Positions 8,450-17,100 of a DNA stretch of 27,146 nucleotides are shown piece after piece. Numbering within the stretch: the first letter of the stretch is position 1; every line of letters starts with the position of its first letter. Location of the stretch: assembly GCA_002396885.1 (NCBI GenBank), contig DGXY01000011.1, forward strand, positions 11,474-38,619. Reading direction: 5' to 3'. The notes under the pieces are model-generated. The model was not told where the DNA came from. It saw only the letters and a program-made list of their open reading frames with translations, and made no database searches. Position numbers and translations under genes: made by a program. This stretch comes from Akkermansiaceae bacterium UBA5020 (GTDB lineage: Bacteria; Verrucomicrobiota; Verrucomicrobiia; Verrucomicrobiales; DEV007).

Positions 8450-9424
8450 ATGCGGATTGTGTTCATGGGCACCGGCGAAATCGCCCTGCCGACCCTGCGA
8501 TGGCTCCTCGATCATGCCGACGAGGAGGGCGGGGAGCTTGTCGCTGTTTACACCCAGCCCGACAAGCCCGTGGGCCGGAAACAGATCCTCACCCCCCCGG
8601 AGATCAAGGTTCTCGCGCTCGAGCGTGACATCCCCGTGCTTCAGCCCGAGCGACTGAGGGGAGACGAGGCTGCTCTCGCCGAATTTGCCGCCTTTCGACC
8701 CGACCTCGCCGTCGTCATGGCCTACGGCCAGATCCTCCCGCGGGCGCTCATCCGGACGCCCGCGCTGGCCTGTGTGAACCTTCACGCGTCGTTGCTGCCG
8801 CGTCACCGCGGTGCCGCGCCAATCCAGGCGGCGATCCGCGATGGCGACAGCGAGAGCGGCATCACCCTGATGCATGTCGTCTCGAAGCTGGATGCCGGCG
8901 ACATGATCCTGAAGAAATCGCTGCCGATCCGTCACGATGACACGGGTGGTAGTCTCCACGACCGGCTCGCCGAACTGGGGCCGGAAATCATCGCGGATGG
9001 GCTGCGTCTTTTCCGCGCAGGCACGCCCCTCGCCGAACCCCAGGAGGAACGGCTTGTCACCCACACCGGAAAACTCGGTCGTGAGGACGGCGAGATCGAC
9101 TGGAGCCTCGACACCGCCTCGCTTGAGCGACTGATCCGCGCCTACGATCCCTGGCCTGGCACAACGACCGATCTCGTCCTCGGCGGTGAGAGAAAGAAAT
9201 TGAAGATTCATCCCTATGCCCGGCCCGTCTCCGGTTCCGATGCTGTTCCTGGGACGGTTCTCGCGGGCGGATCGACCCTAGTCGTGCAAGGTGGCGACGG
9301 AGCCCTCGAACTCTCCGGCGATCTCCAACTCGAGGGACGAAAACGGCTCCCCGTCGCCGAGTTCCTAAGGGGGGCGTCCGTTCCCGTAGGCACGATTCTG
9401 GGAGCTCGAGAGATTGCGGTTTGA
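8450..9424 (+). CDS. fmt: Methionyl-tRNA formyltransferase
   Basis: 324 aa from the ATG at 8450 (MRIVFMGTGEIALPTL); a TTG 15 bases upstream would add residues not seen in the family. The enzyme transfers the formyl group of 10-formyl-tetrahydrofolate to the methionine on initiator tRNA in the cytoplasm. The N-terminal formyltransferase fold carries the signature VNLHASLLPRHRGAAPIQ with the catalytic Asn and His, followed by the downstream Asp in KLDAGDM. The C-terminal domain (about 205-320) has the usual DGEIDWS segment and the tRNA-binding beta-barrel region. Length is normal. It is the first of a co-directional block with pyrH and frr, with a short gap to pyrH. No Shine-Dalgarno sequence is visible. 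Confidence 0.96.
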   Translation: MRIVFMGTGEIALPTLRWLLDHADEEGGELVAVYTQPDKPVGRKQILTPPEIKVLALERDIPVLQPERLRGDEAALAEFAAFRPDLAVVMAYGQILPRALIRTPALACVNLHASLLPRHRGAAPIQAAIRDGDSESGITLMHVVSKLDAGDMILKKSLPIRHDDTGGSLHDRLAELGPEIIADGLRLFRAGTPLAEPQEERLVTHTGKLGREDGEIDWSLDTASLERLIRAYDPWPGTTTDLVLGGERKKLKIHPYARPVSGSDAVPGTVLAGGSTLVVQGGDGALELSGDLQLEGRKRLPVAEFLRGASVPVGTILGAREIAV

Positions 9425-9472
9425 AAATGCAGGCGATTGGCGGAGGATGAATCAATTGAAACTTTCCCCATC

Positions 9473-10189
9473 ATGTCCCGAGCCTACAAACGAGTCGTCC
9501 TGAAGTTGAGTGGTGAAGCCCTGCGCGAACCCGGCAGTGAGGACAATATTTCCCCCAACATCGTCGAAGGCATCGCACGGCAGATCAAATCGGCTCACCA
9601 GACCGGTCTGGAGATCGCCATCGTCGTCGGAGGCGGCAACTTCTGGCGCGGTGCTGCCGCCGCCGGACGCGGGATGGATCGCGCCACCGCCGACTACGTC
9701 GGCATGCTCGCCACGGTCATGAACTCCCTCGCCCTCCAGAGCATGCTCGAGGCGGTCGGCGTCCCGACCCGGGTGCAGAGCGCCATTGAAATGAAAAACG
9801 TCGCCGAGAGCTTCATCCGTCGCGTCGCCATCCGTCACCTCGAAAAGGGACGCGTCGTCATTTTCGGAGCCGGTACCGGCAATCCCTTTTTCACCACCGA
9901 CACCACCGCCGCCTTGCGCGCGAGCGAGATCGGGGCCGACGTCATCTTCAAGGCCACCAAGGTAGACGGCGTCTACGACAAGGATCCCAACAAATACGAC
10001 GACGCCGTTCGCTACGACACGGTTACCTTCAACGAGGCCCTTTCGCGCAATCTGCAGGTGATGGACGGCACCGCTTTCACGCTTTGCCAGGACAACGCCA
10101 TTCCCATTGTCGTCTTTGACATGACGGTCGACGGCAACATTCGCCGCGCCCTCACCGGGGATGACATCGGTACCGTCGTTTGTGCCTGA
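9473..10189 (+). CDS. pyrH: UMP kinase
   Basis: 238 aa, the normal bacterial length, starting at the ATG at 9473 (MSRAYKRVVLKLSGEAL). It phosphorylates UMP to UDP with ATP in pyrimidine nucleotide synthesis. Amino-acid-kinase fold motifs are all visible: KLSGEAL phosphate loop, VVGGGNFWRG, DYVGMLATVMNSLALQ, and GTGNPFFTTDTTAALRASEI followed by KVDGVYDKDP. The bacterial enzyme is a hexamer, activated by GTP and inhibited by UTP in most species. It lies between fmt and frr; pyrH-frr is a widely conserved order. An upstream in-frame codon at 9437 extends into the intergenic region and is not supported by homology. The leader is pyrimidine-rich (ACTTTCCCCATC before ATG). Confidence 0.97.
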   Translation: MSRAYKRVVLKLSGEALREPGSEDNISPNIVEGIARQIKSAHQTGLEIAIVVGGGNFWRGAAAAGRGMDRATADYVGMLATVMNSLALQSMLEAVGVPTRVQSAIEMKNVAESFIRRVAIRHLEKGRVVIFGAGTGNPFFTTDTTAALRASEIGADVIFKATKVDGVYDKDPNKYDDAVRYDTVTFNEALSRNLQVMDGTAFTLCQDNAIPIVVFDMTVDGNIRRALTGDDIGTVVCA

Positions 10190-10196
10190 AGAAGGG

Positions 10197-10224
10197 TTGC
10201 TTTGACCCATTCCCCACCTAGATT
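10197..10224 (+). promoter_or_regulatory. Possible promoter upstream of frr
   Basis: TTGCTT at 10197 and TAGATT at 10219 are separated by 16 bases in the 53-base gap between pyrH and frr. The -10 is 18 bases from the frr ATG. This may give frr a promoter besides read-through from pyrH. Confidence 0.35.
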
Positions 10225-10242
10225 TTCCCTTCCCAAACCGCC

Positions 10243-10809
10243 ATGGACCTCGAAACCTTCCTGCTCGAAACCGAAGAAGCGATGGAAAAAGCCGCCGACT
10301 TCGTTGCCACGGAGATGACCAGCATCCGCACCGGCAAGGCCAGTCCCGCCCTCCTCGACAACATCCACGTTCACGTCCATTCCTACGGAACGACGATGTC
10401 TTTGAAGCAGATTGCTCTGGTCTCCGCACCCGAGCCGCGCATGCTCACGGTGCAGCCGCACGATCCCTCGATCATGCAGGACATCGACCGCGCCCTGCGC
10501 GAGTCGAAGCTCGGCATCAACCCGTCGAACGACGGCCGCCTCATCCGCCTGCCCATTCCCGAGTTGTCCGAAGAACGCCGTCGCGACCTCGTCAAGATCA
10601 TCAAGGACATGGCCGAGCAAGGGCGAGTGCGCGTCCGCGGTGCCCGCAAGGATGCGATGGACCGGCTTAAGAATGGCCTCAAGTCCAGCACCATCACCGA
10701 GGATCAATTCCGCGATCACGAAAAGGAAGTCCAGACCCTCACCGACAAATACGTCAAGTCCATCGACGAGCACCTCGCCGCGAAGGAGAAGGATGTGATG
10801 ACGGTGTGA
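10243..10809 (+). CDS. frr: Ribosome recycling factor
   Basis: 188 aa, the usual length. With EF-G it splits post-termination ribosomes into subunits. The protein shows the RRF features: the N-terminal helix, TSIRTGKASPALLDNI, then the small beta domain with VHSYGTTMSLKQIALVSAPE and LTVQPHDPS, then LGINPSNDGRLIRLPIPELSEERRRDL and the long C-terminal helices (RVRVRGARKDAMDRLK). The start is the ATG at 10243, preceded by a G-free leader ending CCCAAACCGCC and no Shine-Dalgarno. It follows pyrH by 53 bases. Confidence 0.97.
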   Translation: MDLETFLLETEEAMEKAADFVATEMTSIRTGKASPALLDNIHVHVHSYGTTMSLKQIALVSAPEPRMLTVQPHDPSIMQDIDRALRESKLGINPSNDGRLIRLPIPELSEERRRDLVKIIKDMAEQGRVRVRGARKDAMDRLKNGLKSSTITEDQFRDHEKEVQTLTDKYVKSIDEHLAAKEKDVMTV

Positions 10810-10845
10810 GTCACGGGTGACAGGTCGACGGTTGCGAGTTTGAAG

Positions 10846-11538
10846 ATGAAGTTTCTCCCCGATGACTTGCTCGATCTGGCCGAAACAGATCATGCCTTGC
10901 TGTTCTCACCGGAGGAGCCCGTCTGGTCCGCGATTTCCGGGCTCGCGGGATATCTAGGAGGGCGACTCGACCGGGTCGGTCCCGCCATGCAAGAGGGGAT
11001 GGTCGATCCACGGGCGGTCGTGGGCGATCGCGTTTATGTGGGGCCCGGGGCGGTGATCGAGGCGAATGCGATCGTGAAGGGACCCGCTTGGATCGGGAGC
11101 GGCACGGTCGTCCGCAGCGGGGCTTATGTCCGCGAAAACGTGATCGTCGGCAGCAACTGTGTCCTCGGCAATTCGAGCGAGTTCAAAAATTGCCTGCTCT
11201 TCAACCGCTGCGAGGTGCCGCATTTCAACTACGTGGGTGATTCCATCCTTGGCTTTCGCGCCCATCTCGGCGCCGGGGTGATTTGTTCGAATGTCAGGCT
11301 GGATCGTGCGTCCGTGAAGGTGCGCGACGGCGAAGGCGGTTTTCTCGACACTGGCCTGAGAAAATTCGGCGCCATCGTCGGTGATCGCACCGAAATCGGG
11401 TGCAACACGGTCCTCAGTCCCGGTTCCATTCTCGGCCGCGACTGCATCGTCTATCCGCTCACCTCCTGGCAGGGGGTGCTACCGGAGCGGAGTATCGCGA
11501 AGAGCCACGGAGAGATCCGGGTGGTGGAGCGACGGTGA
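10846..11538 (+). CDS. GlmU-like left-handed beta-helix acyl/acetyltransferase
   Basis: 230 aa from the ATG at 10846; a TTG two codons earlier is possible. Hexapeptide repeats (VDPRAVVGDRVYVGPGAVIEA onwards, about residues 53-205) predict a left-handed beta-helix. Within it, VPHFNYVGDSILG matches the GlmU acetyltransferase segment with the catalytic His, and AHLGAGVICSNV matches the GlmU acetyl-CoA/sugar region. The GlmU N-terminal uridylyltransferase domain is absent; instead there are about 50 unrelated residues. It may acetylate a sugar phosphate or act with a separate nucleotidyltransferase, as stand-alone relatives in Chlamydiae and Verrucomicrobia suggest; the substrate is inferred only. 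It lies 36 bases after frr and ends 11 bases before a convergent gene. Confidence 0.82.
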   Translation: MKFLPDDLLDLAETDHALLFSPEEPVWSAISGLAGYLGGRLDRVGPAMQEGMVDPRAVVGDRVYVGPGAVIEANAIVKGPAWIGSGTVVRSGAYVRENVIVGSNCVLGNSSEFKNCLLFNRCEVPHFNYVGDSILGFRAHLGAGVICSNVRLDRASVKVRDGEGGFLDTGLRKFGAIVGDRTEIGCNTVLSPGSILGRDCIVYPLTSWQGVLPERSIAKSHGEIRVVERR

Positions 11539-11549
11539 TTCAACGAAGG

Positions 11550-12338
11550 TCAGCGGGTGGCCTTGCAATCGCGGATTTCGGCGAGCCGTTCGCGGCAGTT
11601 TTGCCATGCGACGAGGCGCTCTTCCTTTGGCCCGTCGTCTTTGGAACCCGTTTCCGCGAAACCTGCTCTGCGGATCCGCGCGATGCCTCGCGCCAGCACC
11701 TCCAAGGCCGCATCGTGGGCCTCGGCAACGTCGGACAACGAAGCCCCGGGGCGTTCGGGATCCAGCCAGTCGAGGATGAAGTCGGCAAGAAAATCCGGCG
11801 AGGCGATGAGGTAGCCGTTGCCTCCGAGCCGGATCAGATCTCCTAGGAGAGCCGGATCGACCGCGTCCCTACCAAAGCGACGACGGCCCTCGGTGGCTAC
11901 GGTAAGAGCCTCCTCGGCGAGGTCGGTGAGATCAAGAAAACGATCGTCGTCCTGTGATGAGGACTCGAGGTGACAGGCGGCGCTGATCCTCGCGGTGAGG
12001 CTGAGTTGCAGCGTTCCGGGCGAGGAGAGTTCGGCGTCGGCGAGCCAGACGAGACAATCCCGTGCGTCCTGGAGCCCGTCCGCAGAGCCCTCTCTGCCGA
12101 GCATCAATTTTGCGCGGCTGAGTTGGCAGAGGCCCACCGCGAGCAAAAGGCGGGATTCGTCGATGCCGGCCTCCGCATCCGGCCGCAGGACTTCCACCGC
12201 CTGCCGGTGGAGACCGATCGCGGCCACCTCTTGCGCTTCGCCATGTTCGAGGCACCGCCGGAGGAGGGATTCGCCCGATTTCAGGCAGGCAAGTGCGAGG
12301 CTGCGGCGGTGAAGCGGGGTATCCGGGGATGGGTCCAT
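11550..12338 (-). CDS. Alpha-helical protein of unknown function (TPR-like)
   Basis: 262 aa from the ATG at 12338 (MDPSPDTPLHRRSL); a TTG at 12356 would add six residues. The sequence is almost entirely predicted helix, with paired amphipathic helices reminiscent of tetratricopeptide repeats (for example SRLLLAVGLCQLSRAKLML and LSLTARISAACHLESS). No signal peptide or membrane segment is visible, so it should be cytoplasmic. I do not recognise the family. The GAAGGA upstream of 12338 resembles a Shine-Dalgarno but the spacing is only three bases. It starts 33 bases after the DUF1501 gene on the same strand, so it could be the last gene of that operon; its role there is unknown. Confidence 0.72.
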   Translation of the reverse strand: MDPSPDTPLHRRSLALACLKSGESLLRRCLEHGEAQEVAAIGLHRQAVEVLRPDAEAGIDESRLLLAVGLCQLSRAKLMLGREGSADGLQDARDCLVWLADAELSSPGTLQLSLTARISAACHLESSSQDDDRFLDLTDLAEEALTVATEGRRRFGRDAVDPALLGDLIRLGGNGYLIASPDFLADFILDWLDPERPGASLSDVAEAHDAALEVLARGIARIRRAGFAETGSKDDGPKEERLVAWQNCRERLAEIRDCKATR

Positions 12339-12371
12339 GATTCCTTCACAAAGCAATGCCCTGCAAATCCG

Positions 12372-13865
12372 TCACGCGATGATGGGCCGGATCACGTTAC
12401 CGAACACGTCGGTGAGCCGGTAGCGGCGACCGCTGTAGGTGAAGGTGAGTTTCTCGTGATTCATTCCTAACAGATGCAGAATCGTGGCGTGCAGATCATG
12501 CACCGAGACCTTGTCGACCGCGGCCTTGTGGCCCAGTTCGTCGGACTCGCCGTAGCTGACGCCCCCCTTGGTGCCGCCGCCCGCCATCCAGGCAGTGAAG
12601 CAGTGCGGGTTGTGGTCGCGGCCGGGCGTCTTGCCCTTCTGCGCCACGGGGAGGCGGCCGAATTCTCCGCACCAGATCACGAGGGTATCGTCGAGGAGTC
12701 CGCGCAGGGAGAGATCGGTGAGCAGGCCCGCGACCGGTTGATCGGTCTCAAGGGCGAACTGCGAATGGTTCCCCTTGATGTCGGAATGTCCGTCCCAACT
12801 GCGCTGGTTCTCCATGCCGCCGGAGTAGATCTGCACGAAGCGCACCCCGCGCTCGACGAGGCGCCGGGCGGTGAGGCACTGGGCGGCGAAGTGGGTGCAG
12901 TGTTTCTGGTCGAGACCGTAGAGTTTCTTCGTGGCCTCGGACTCGCGGGAAAGATCGAGCGCGTCGGGTGCGGCCGACTGCATGCGGTAGGCGAGCTCAT
13001 AGCTCTCGATGCGGGCGGCGAGATCGGCGTCCTGCGAATGGGTCTCGAGGTGGGCTTGGTTCAATTGCGCGAGCAGATCGAGCTGTCCGCGCTGGGCGGA
13101 GGCGGGCTGGTCTTTCGGAGGGAGGAGATTGTCGATCGGATCGCCCTTGGGTTTCAGCCAGGTGCCCTGATAGACGCCGGGAAGGAAGCCGGCGCTCCAG
13201 TTGCTCGCGTTGCCCTTGGGCAGGCCGCGATCGAGCGGGTCGGACATCACGACGAAGGCGGGCAGGTCGCGGCTTTCGCTGCCGAGTCCGTAGGTGACCC
13301 ACGACCCGGTGCAGGGCAGGCCCATGCGGGGCAGGCCGCAGTTCATCATGAAAAGGGCGGGACTGTGGTTGTTCGAATCGGTGTAGCCCGAGTGGATGAA
13401 GGCCATCTTGTCGACGTGTTCGCCGAGGTGGGGGAAGAGATCCGAGACCATTTTCCCGCACTGGCCGCGCGGACGGAAGGCGAAGGGCGACTTCATGATG
13501 CCGCCGACCGAGTTCGCGAAGAAGCCGGTGAATTTGTCGAAGCCCCCGAGCTCCTGGCCGTCGTGCCTTTCAAGAGCGGGTTTGTAGTCCCACGTGTCGA
13601 CCTGGCTGGGACCTCCGTTCGCGAAGATCCAGATGACGCGTTTGGCTTTCGCCGGGAAATGCGATTCGCGCGGGGCCAGGGGATCGAGCGACGCGGCGAG
13701 GAGCTTTTCGTCGCGCAGGAGGGTCGCGAGACCGAGCATCCCCGCGCCGGCTCCGGCACGGCGGAGGAGGGAGCGGCGGGTGAGGAGGGGCATCTCCGGC
13801 ATCCCTGGGAGCGCCGGCATCCCTGCCGGCGTCAGTCTTTCATCAAACGCGTTCTTATTCATCAT
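12372..13865 (-). CDS. DUF1501 Tat-exported protein (sulfatase-like fold)
   Basis: 497 aa. The N-terminus holds a twin-arginine signal (LTRRSLLRRAGAGAGMLGLATLL, about residues 28-50). The mature part shows the DUF1501 signatures: RVIWIFANGGPSQVDTWDYK, SGYTDSNNHSPALFMMNCG, RRLVERGVRFVQIYSGG, and VIWCGEFGRLP with GRDHNPHCFTAW. The family is related to alkaline phosphatase/sulfatase folds and is very common in Planctomycetes and Verrucomicrobia, typically paired with a DUF1549/DUF1553 gene as here; the biochemical activity is not established. The ATG at 13865 overlaps the end of the RAYT remnant by 11 bases, and a second ATG follows at 13862. Residues 12-21 (TPAGMPALPG) are encoded by a REP-like repeat, so the signal-peptide n-region is partly repeat-derived. 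Internal ATGs inside the repeat offer alternative starts that keep the twin-arginine motif. Confidence 0.93.
   Translation of the reverse strand: MMNKNAFDERLTPAGMPALPGMPEMPLLTRRSLLRRAGAGAGMLGLATLLRDEKLLAASLDPLAPRESHFPAKAKRVIWIFANGGPSQVDTWDYKPALERHDGQELGGFDKFTGFFANSVGGIMKSPFAFRPRGQCGKMVSDLFPHLGEHVDKMAFIHSGYTDSNNHSPALFMMNCGLPRMGLPCTGSWVTYGLGSESRDLPAFVVMSDPLDRGLPKGNASNWSAGFLPGVYQGTWLKPKGDPIDNLLPPKDQPASAQRGQLDLLAQLNQAHLETHSQDADLAARIESYELAYRMQSAAPDALDLSRESEATKKLYGLDQKHCTHFAAQCLTARRLVERGVRFVQIYSGGMENQRSWDGHSDIKGNHSQFALETDQPVAGLLTDLSLRGLLDDTLVIWCGEFGRLPVAQKGKTPGRDHNPHCFTAWMAGGGTKGGVSYGESDELGHKAAVDKVSVHDLHATILHLLGMNHEKLTFTYSGRRYRLTDVFGNVIRPIIA
13804..13833 (-). repeat. REP-like repeat, copy A, inside the DUF1501 coding region
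   Basis: Read on the minus strand this 30-base element differs from copy B (14092-14121) at one base. Its core is GCCGGC-AGGGAT-GCCGGC, a 6-bp stem with a six-base loop, followed by GCTCCCAGG. It is inverted relative to copy B and separated from it by 258 bases that contain the RAYT remnant. It is translated in frame in the DUF1501 gene. A further partial unit (GGGATGCCGGAGATGCC) adjoins it at about 13791-13806. Confidence 0.9.
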
Positions 13866-14160
13866 TCATCTCTTCCAAACGTTTCCTGACACTGCTCCAG
13901 GGCCACTTCTCGCGACTTCCCGCCAATTTCGCCGTCACCGGATTCGCCTCGACGTAGTCCACGCGCCATTGGTCCAGCATTTCGGCGGGAAAGGAATCTG
14001 CCAGCCGGAAGGTGATGCTTTGGATAAGATGCGCCTCGTCTCGGTGGGGTATGTCGCCGCGTGAATACCATCCTTTGTGCGCGGAGGCTTCGACGTCGGC
14101 AGGGATGCCGGCGCTCCCAGGCTCTTGCGAGCGGATCCTGGCGCTGGAACGACGATTCAT
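13855..14160 (-). pseudogene. REP-associated tyrosine transposase (RAYT) remnant with internal deletion, still an open frame
   Basis: 101 aa. The N-terminal part (to about residue 65) matches RAYT proteins: PGSAGIPAD from the REP, then GWYSRGDIPHRDE and SITFRLADSFPAEMLDQW. The C-terminal part (about 68-95) matches the other end of the same family: DYVEANPVTAKLAG then WPWSSVRKRL. The middle, which in full-length proteins holds the HUH histidines (usually PNHVH) and the catalytic tyrosine, is missing, so the product cannot be an active transposase. The deletion kept the reading frame. The ATG overlaps the stop of the upstream PSD1 gene by four bases (ATGA), and the 3' end overlaps the DUF1501 start by 11 bases. 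It is either decaying or kept as a coupling or small-protein element. Confidence 0.85.
14092..14121 (+). repeat. REP-like repeat, copy B, in the 5' part of the RAYT remnant
   Basis: This 30-base element is the inverted partner of copy A (13804-13833), 29 of 30 bases identical. It has the GGCAGGGATGCCGGCGCTCCCAGG core. On the minus strand it encodes the PGSAGIPAD residues of the RAYT remnant. REP pairs flanking a RAYT gene are the known arrangement for this element family. Confidence 0.9.
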
Positions 14161-17100
14161 GGCAGATACAAAAACTCGTTCGAGCCGAGGAGGGCGTGGC
14201 AGTAGTCGGTGAGGGCGCGGTGGGCGGCATCGGGGCGTCCTTCGTAGCGGGCGGCCTGGGATTGGATGAAATGCTTGGCGAGGGTGCGCTCCTGCTCGCT
14301 CGCGGGACGGTTGAAGGCGTGTTGATAGACCGTATCGATTCCGCCCGCGCTGCGCTTCGCGAGAGCCTCGGCATACTGTCGCACCTGCGGGCTGTTCATG
14401 AGGTAAAGCGACTGCGGCGCCACCGTGGTGACGGGCCGGGCTCCGATGCTGACGAGGTGCTCGGGCCAGTCGAAGACGAGCATCGAGGTGACCGGCTTGC
14501 TGCGCTTCACCGTGAAATAGACGCTGCGTCGGCGCATGTTCTCATCGAGGGATCCTGGACCGAAGGGCGTGGGATCGAGCAGCCCCGAGACGGCGAGGAG
14601 CGAGTCGCGGATGGCTTCGCCCTCGAGGCGGCGGGGTTCAAAGCGCCAGAGGTAGCGGTTCTCCGGATCGCGGGCCGCATCGGCCGCGTCGGCGGTGGTG
14701 GATTGGCGATAGACGGCGCTCGTCAGGATCTGCAGGTGGAGCCGTTTGAGCGACCAACCGTTCCGGATGAAGTCGGCGGCGAGCCAATCGAGCAACTCTG
14801 GGTGAGTGGGGCGCTCGCCTTGAAAACCGAAGTCGTTCGGAGTCGCGACGAGGCCCCGTCCGAAGTGGTGCTGCCAGACGCGGTTGACGATGACACGGGC
14901 GAGAAGAGGTCCGGCTCCCGCTTCCGTATCGGTCATCCAGGCCGCGAGCGAAGCACGGCGAAAGCTCGTCTGCGTCCAGCCTGCGGGCGGTTCGCGGCGC
15001 CATTGCGAGCCGTCGGCTCCGGCGGGCATCAACACCTGGAGAAAGCCCGCGGTGGCGACGCCCTTCCGCTGTTTCGGATCGCCGCGCTCAAGGAGGTAGA
15101 CCTCGGGATAAAAATGCGGGTAGCCGCGCCCGTTGGCGTGGTGATTCAATTTCGGCACGCCTTCGGAGCAGATCATCACTGGCCGCAGCTCGCGGGCTGG
15201 TTTCGTGGCAAGGTGCGACTGCAGCGAGTCATTCCGTTTTTTCCATTCGCCATCACGCGAGGCAAACCAGTCCCGCAAGGCGGAGCGCTGGGGATCGGTC
15301 GGGCTGGTTCCGCGCGTCAAGGCCTCGACCCCATCGGCGAGGAATTGCGTGCCGCCTTCTCCGAGGTGGAAACCGGCCGTAGCGTCCCGCGACACCGCGA
15401 GGCGGAAGCGTCCGAGGCTGTGTTGTCCGTTCACGTGAAAGCGCATCCGGATGGCGACGCGAACGTCGGTGGCGAACGGTTGTTCGAAAACGAAGACAGC
15501 CGCCTGATCCTTACCGATCCCTCCGCCATCGACGGCCCAGCCGCTCTTCTCGCGGTCGCCGTCGAAGGCGCTCTTCACCGAAAGACTGCCCTCGTTCTGC
15601 TGGTGGGTGGCGCGGGCTTCGACCACCTTCACCGGAGTTGGCTTGTCACCTGCGAGGGTTTCGATGACGAGGTCGCCAAGCGCGAAATTTCCGTTACCGG
15701 CGCGCCCCGGGCCTTTTCCGGGCATCGATTCGTGGGTAAGCGCCTCGATCCGCAGGGCGGCGGCTCCGGCGGCGACCTCGGCTTCGATCGTGTATTCGTC
15801 GAAGGGCGCGGCGGTGCCTCCGGCGAGCCAGGATCCATCGGTCTGGCGGGTGAGGGGAATCTTTTCCCGCGTGCGCACCGCCGCAGGTTCAAGGATACGC
15901 CAGACGCCGGTCTGGATGGACCCGGTGCCGGTGGGCTGCTTCAACCAAGTGGTGAAAGCCGGGTCGAGGGTCTCACGCTCATACCGCGAAAGAGCCGCCT
16001 CCAGCGTGGCGAGCCTTTCCTCCCACGGTGCGAGCTTTTTGGTGTATTCGTCAGGGTGAAATTCGAGTTGCTTCTCGCTGCGGATCGCGGTCGCGAAGGC
16101 GGCGGTGAAGCGGTAGTAGTCCGAGGCCGGGATCGGGTCATACTTGTGATCGTGGCAACGGGCGCAGCTCACCGAGAGCCCGAGAAAAGCCGCGCCAGTG
16201 GTGCCGGCCATGTCGTCGAGCTCATCATAGCGGGTCCGCTCGAACTCGGCCTCGGTGAGCTGGGTCGGAAAGGCGCCCGCCGCGAGAAAGCCGGTCGCCA
16301 TGAGCGCGAGCGGATTCTCCGGAGCCAATTCATCTCCCGCGATCTGCCAGGCTGTGAAGACATCCCAGGGTAGGTCGCGATTGTAGGCCTCGATGAGAAA
16401 ATCGCGATAGTGGTAGGCGTTTTTCCGATCGTAGTCGTGCTCGAAGCCCTCGCTCTCACCGAAGCGCGCCACGTCCATCCAATGACGCGCCTGACGCTCG
16501 CCATAGTGCGGTGAAGCAAGCAGACGCTCGAGATACTTTGGCCAAGCCTCCTCCGATCGGTCAGCGAGGAAAGCTTCCATCTCTTCCGGTGCCGGGGGGA
16601 TCCCGAGGAGGTCGAGCGAGGCGCGTCGCGCGAGGGTCACGGGATCGGCTTCGGGATTTGGATCGACGCCGTGTTCCCGGCCCTTTGCGAGGATGAAGCG
16701 ATCGATCTCCGATCTCGCCCATCCGGCCTCCTCCTTCGGGGGCTCGATCGCGGAAAGTCGGCGGAAGGCCCAGAAATCCCGGTCGATCTCCGTCACCGTG
16801 AGTGGTTTTTTCGCGGTTCCGGTGCCCTCGACGAGTGGTTTTCCGTAGGGCGCTCCCAGATCGATCCATTTCTCGAAGTCCACGATGAGCGCGTCGGGCA
16901 ATTTGGCCTTCTTTGGCGGCATGGTCGGTTCTTCGTCGTGCCGGATCAGCTTCACGAGCAGGCTCGATGCCGCTCCTCCCGGCACCACCGCCACCCCTGA
17001 GTCTCCCCCTGCGAGGAGGAATTCCCGCGTCGCCACATTGAAACCGGCCCGTGTCTTCTCGCCGCCGTGGCAATCGAGGCAATGCGCTTTCAAGGCCGGG

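Noticed and set aside
13367..13385. A GTTCGAATC-like sequence resembling a tRNA T-arm.
   Set aside because: It lies inside the DUF1501 coding region and no cloverleaf could be drawn around it.
14061..16373. A 770-codon plus-strand open frame opposite the second PSD1 gene.
   Set aside because: Same reason: composition is typical of an antisense frame and the minus strand carries DUF1549/DUF1553 motifs.
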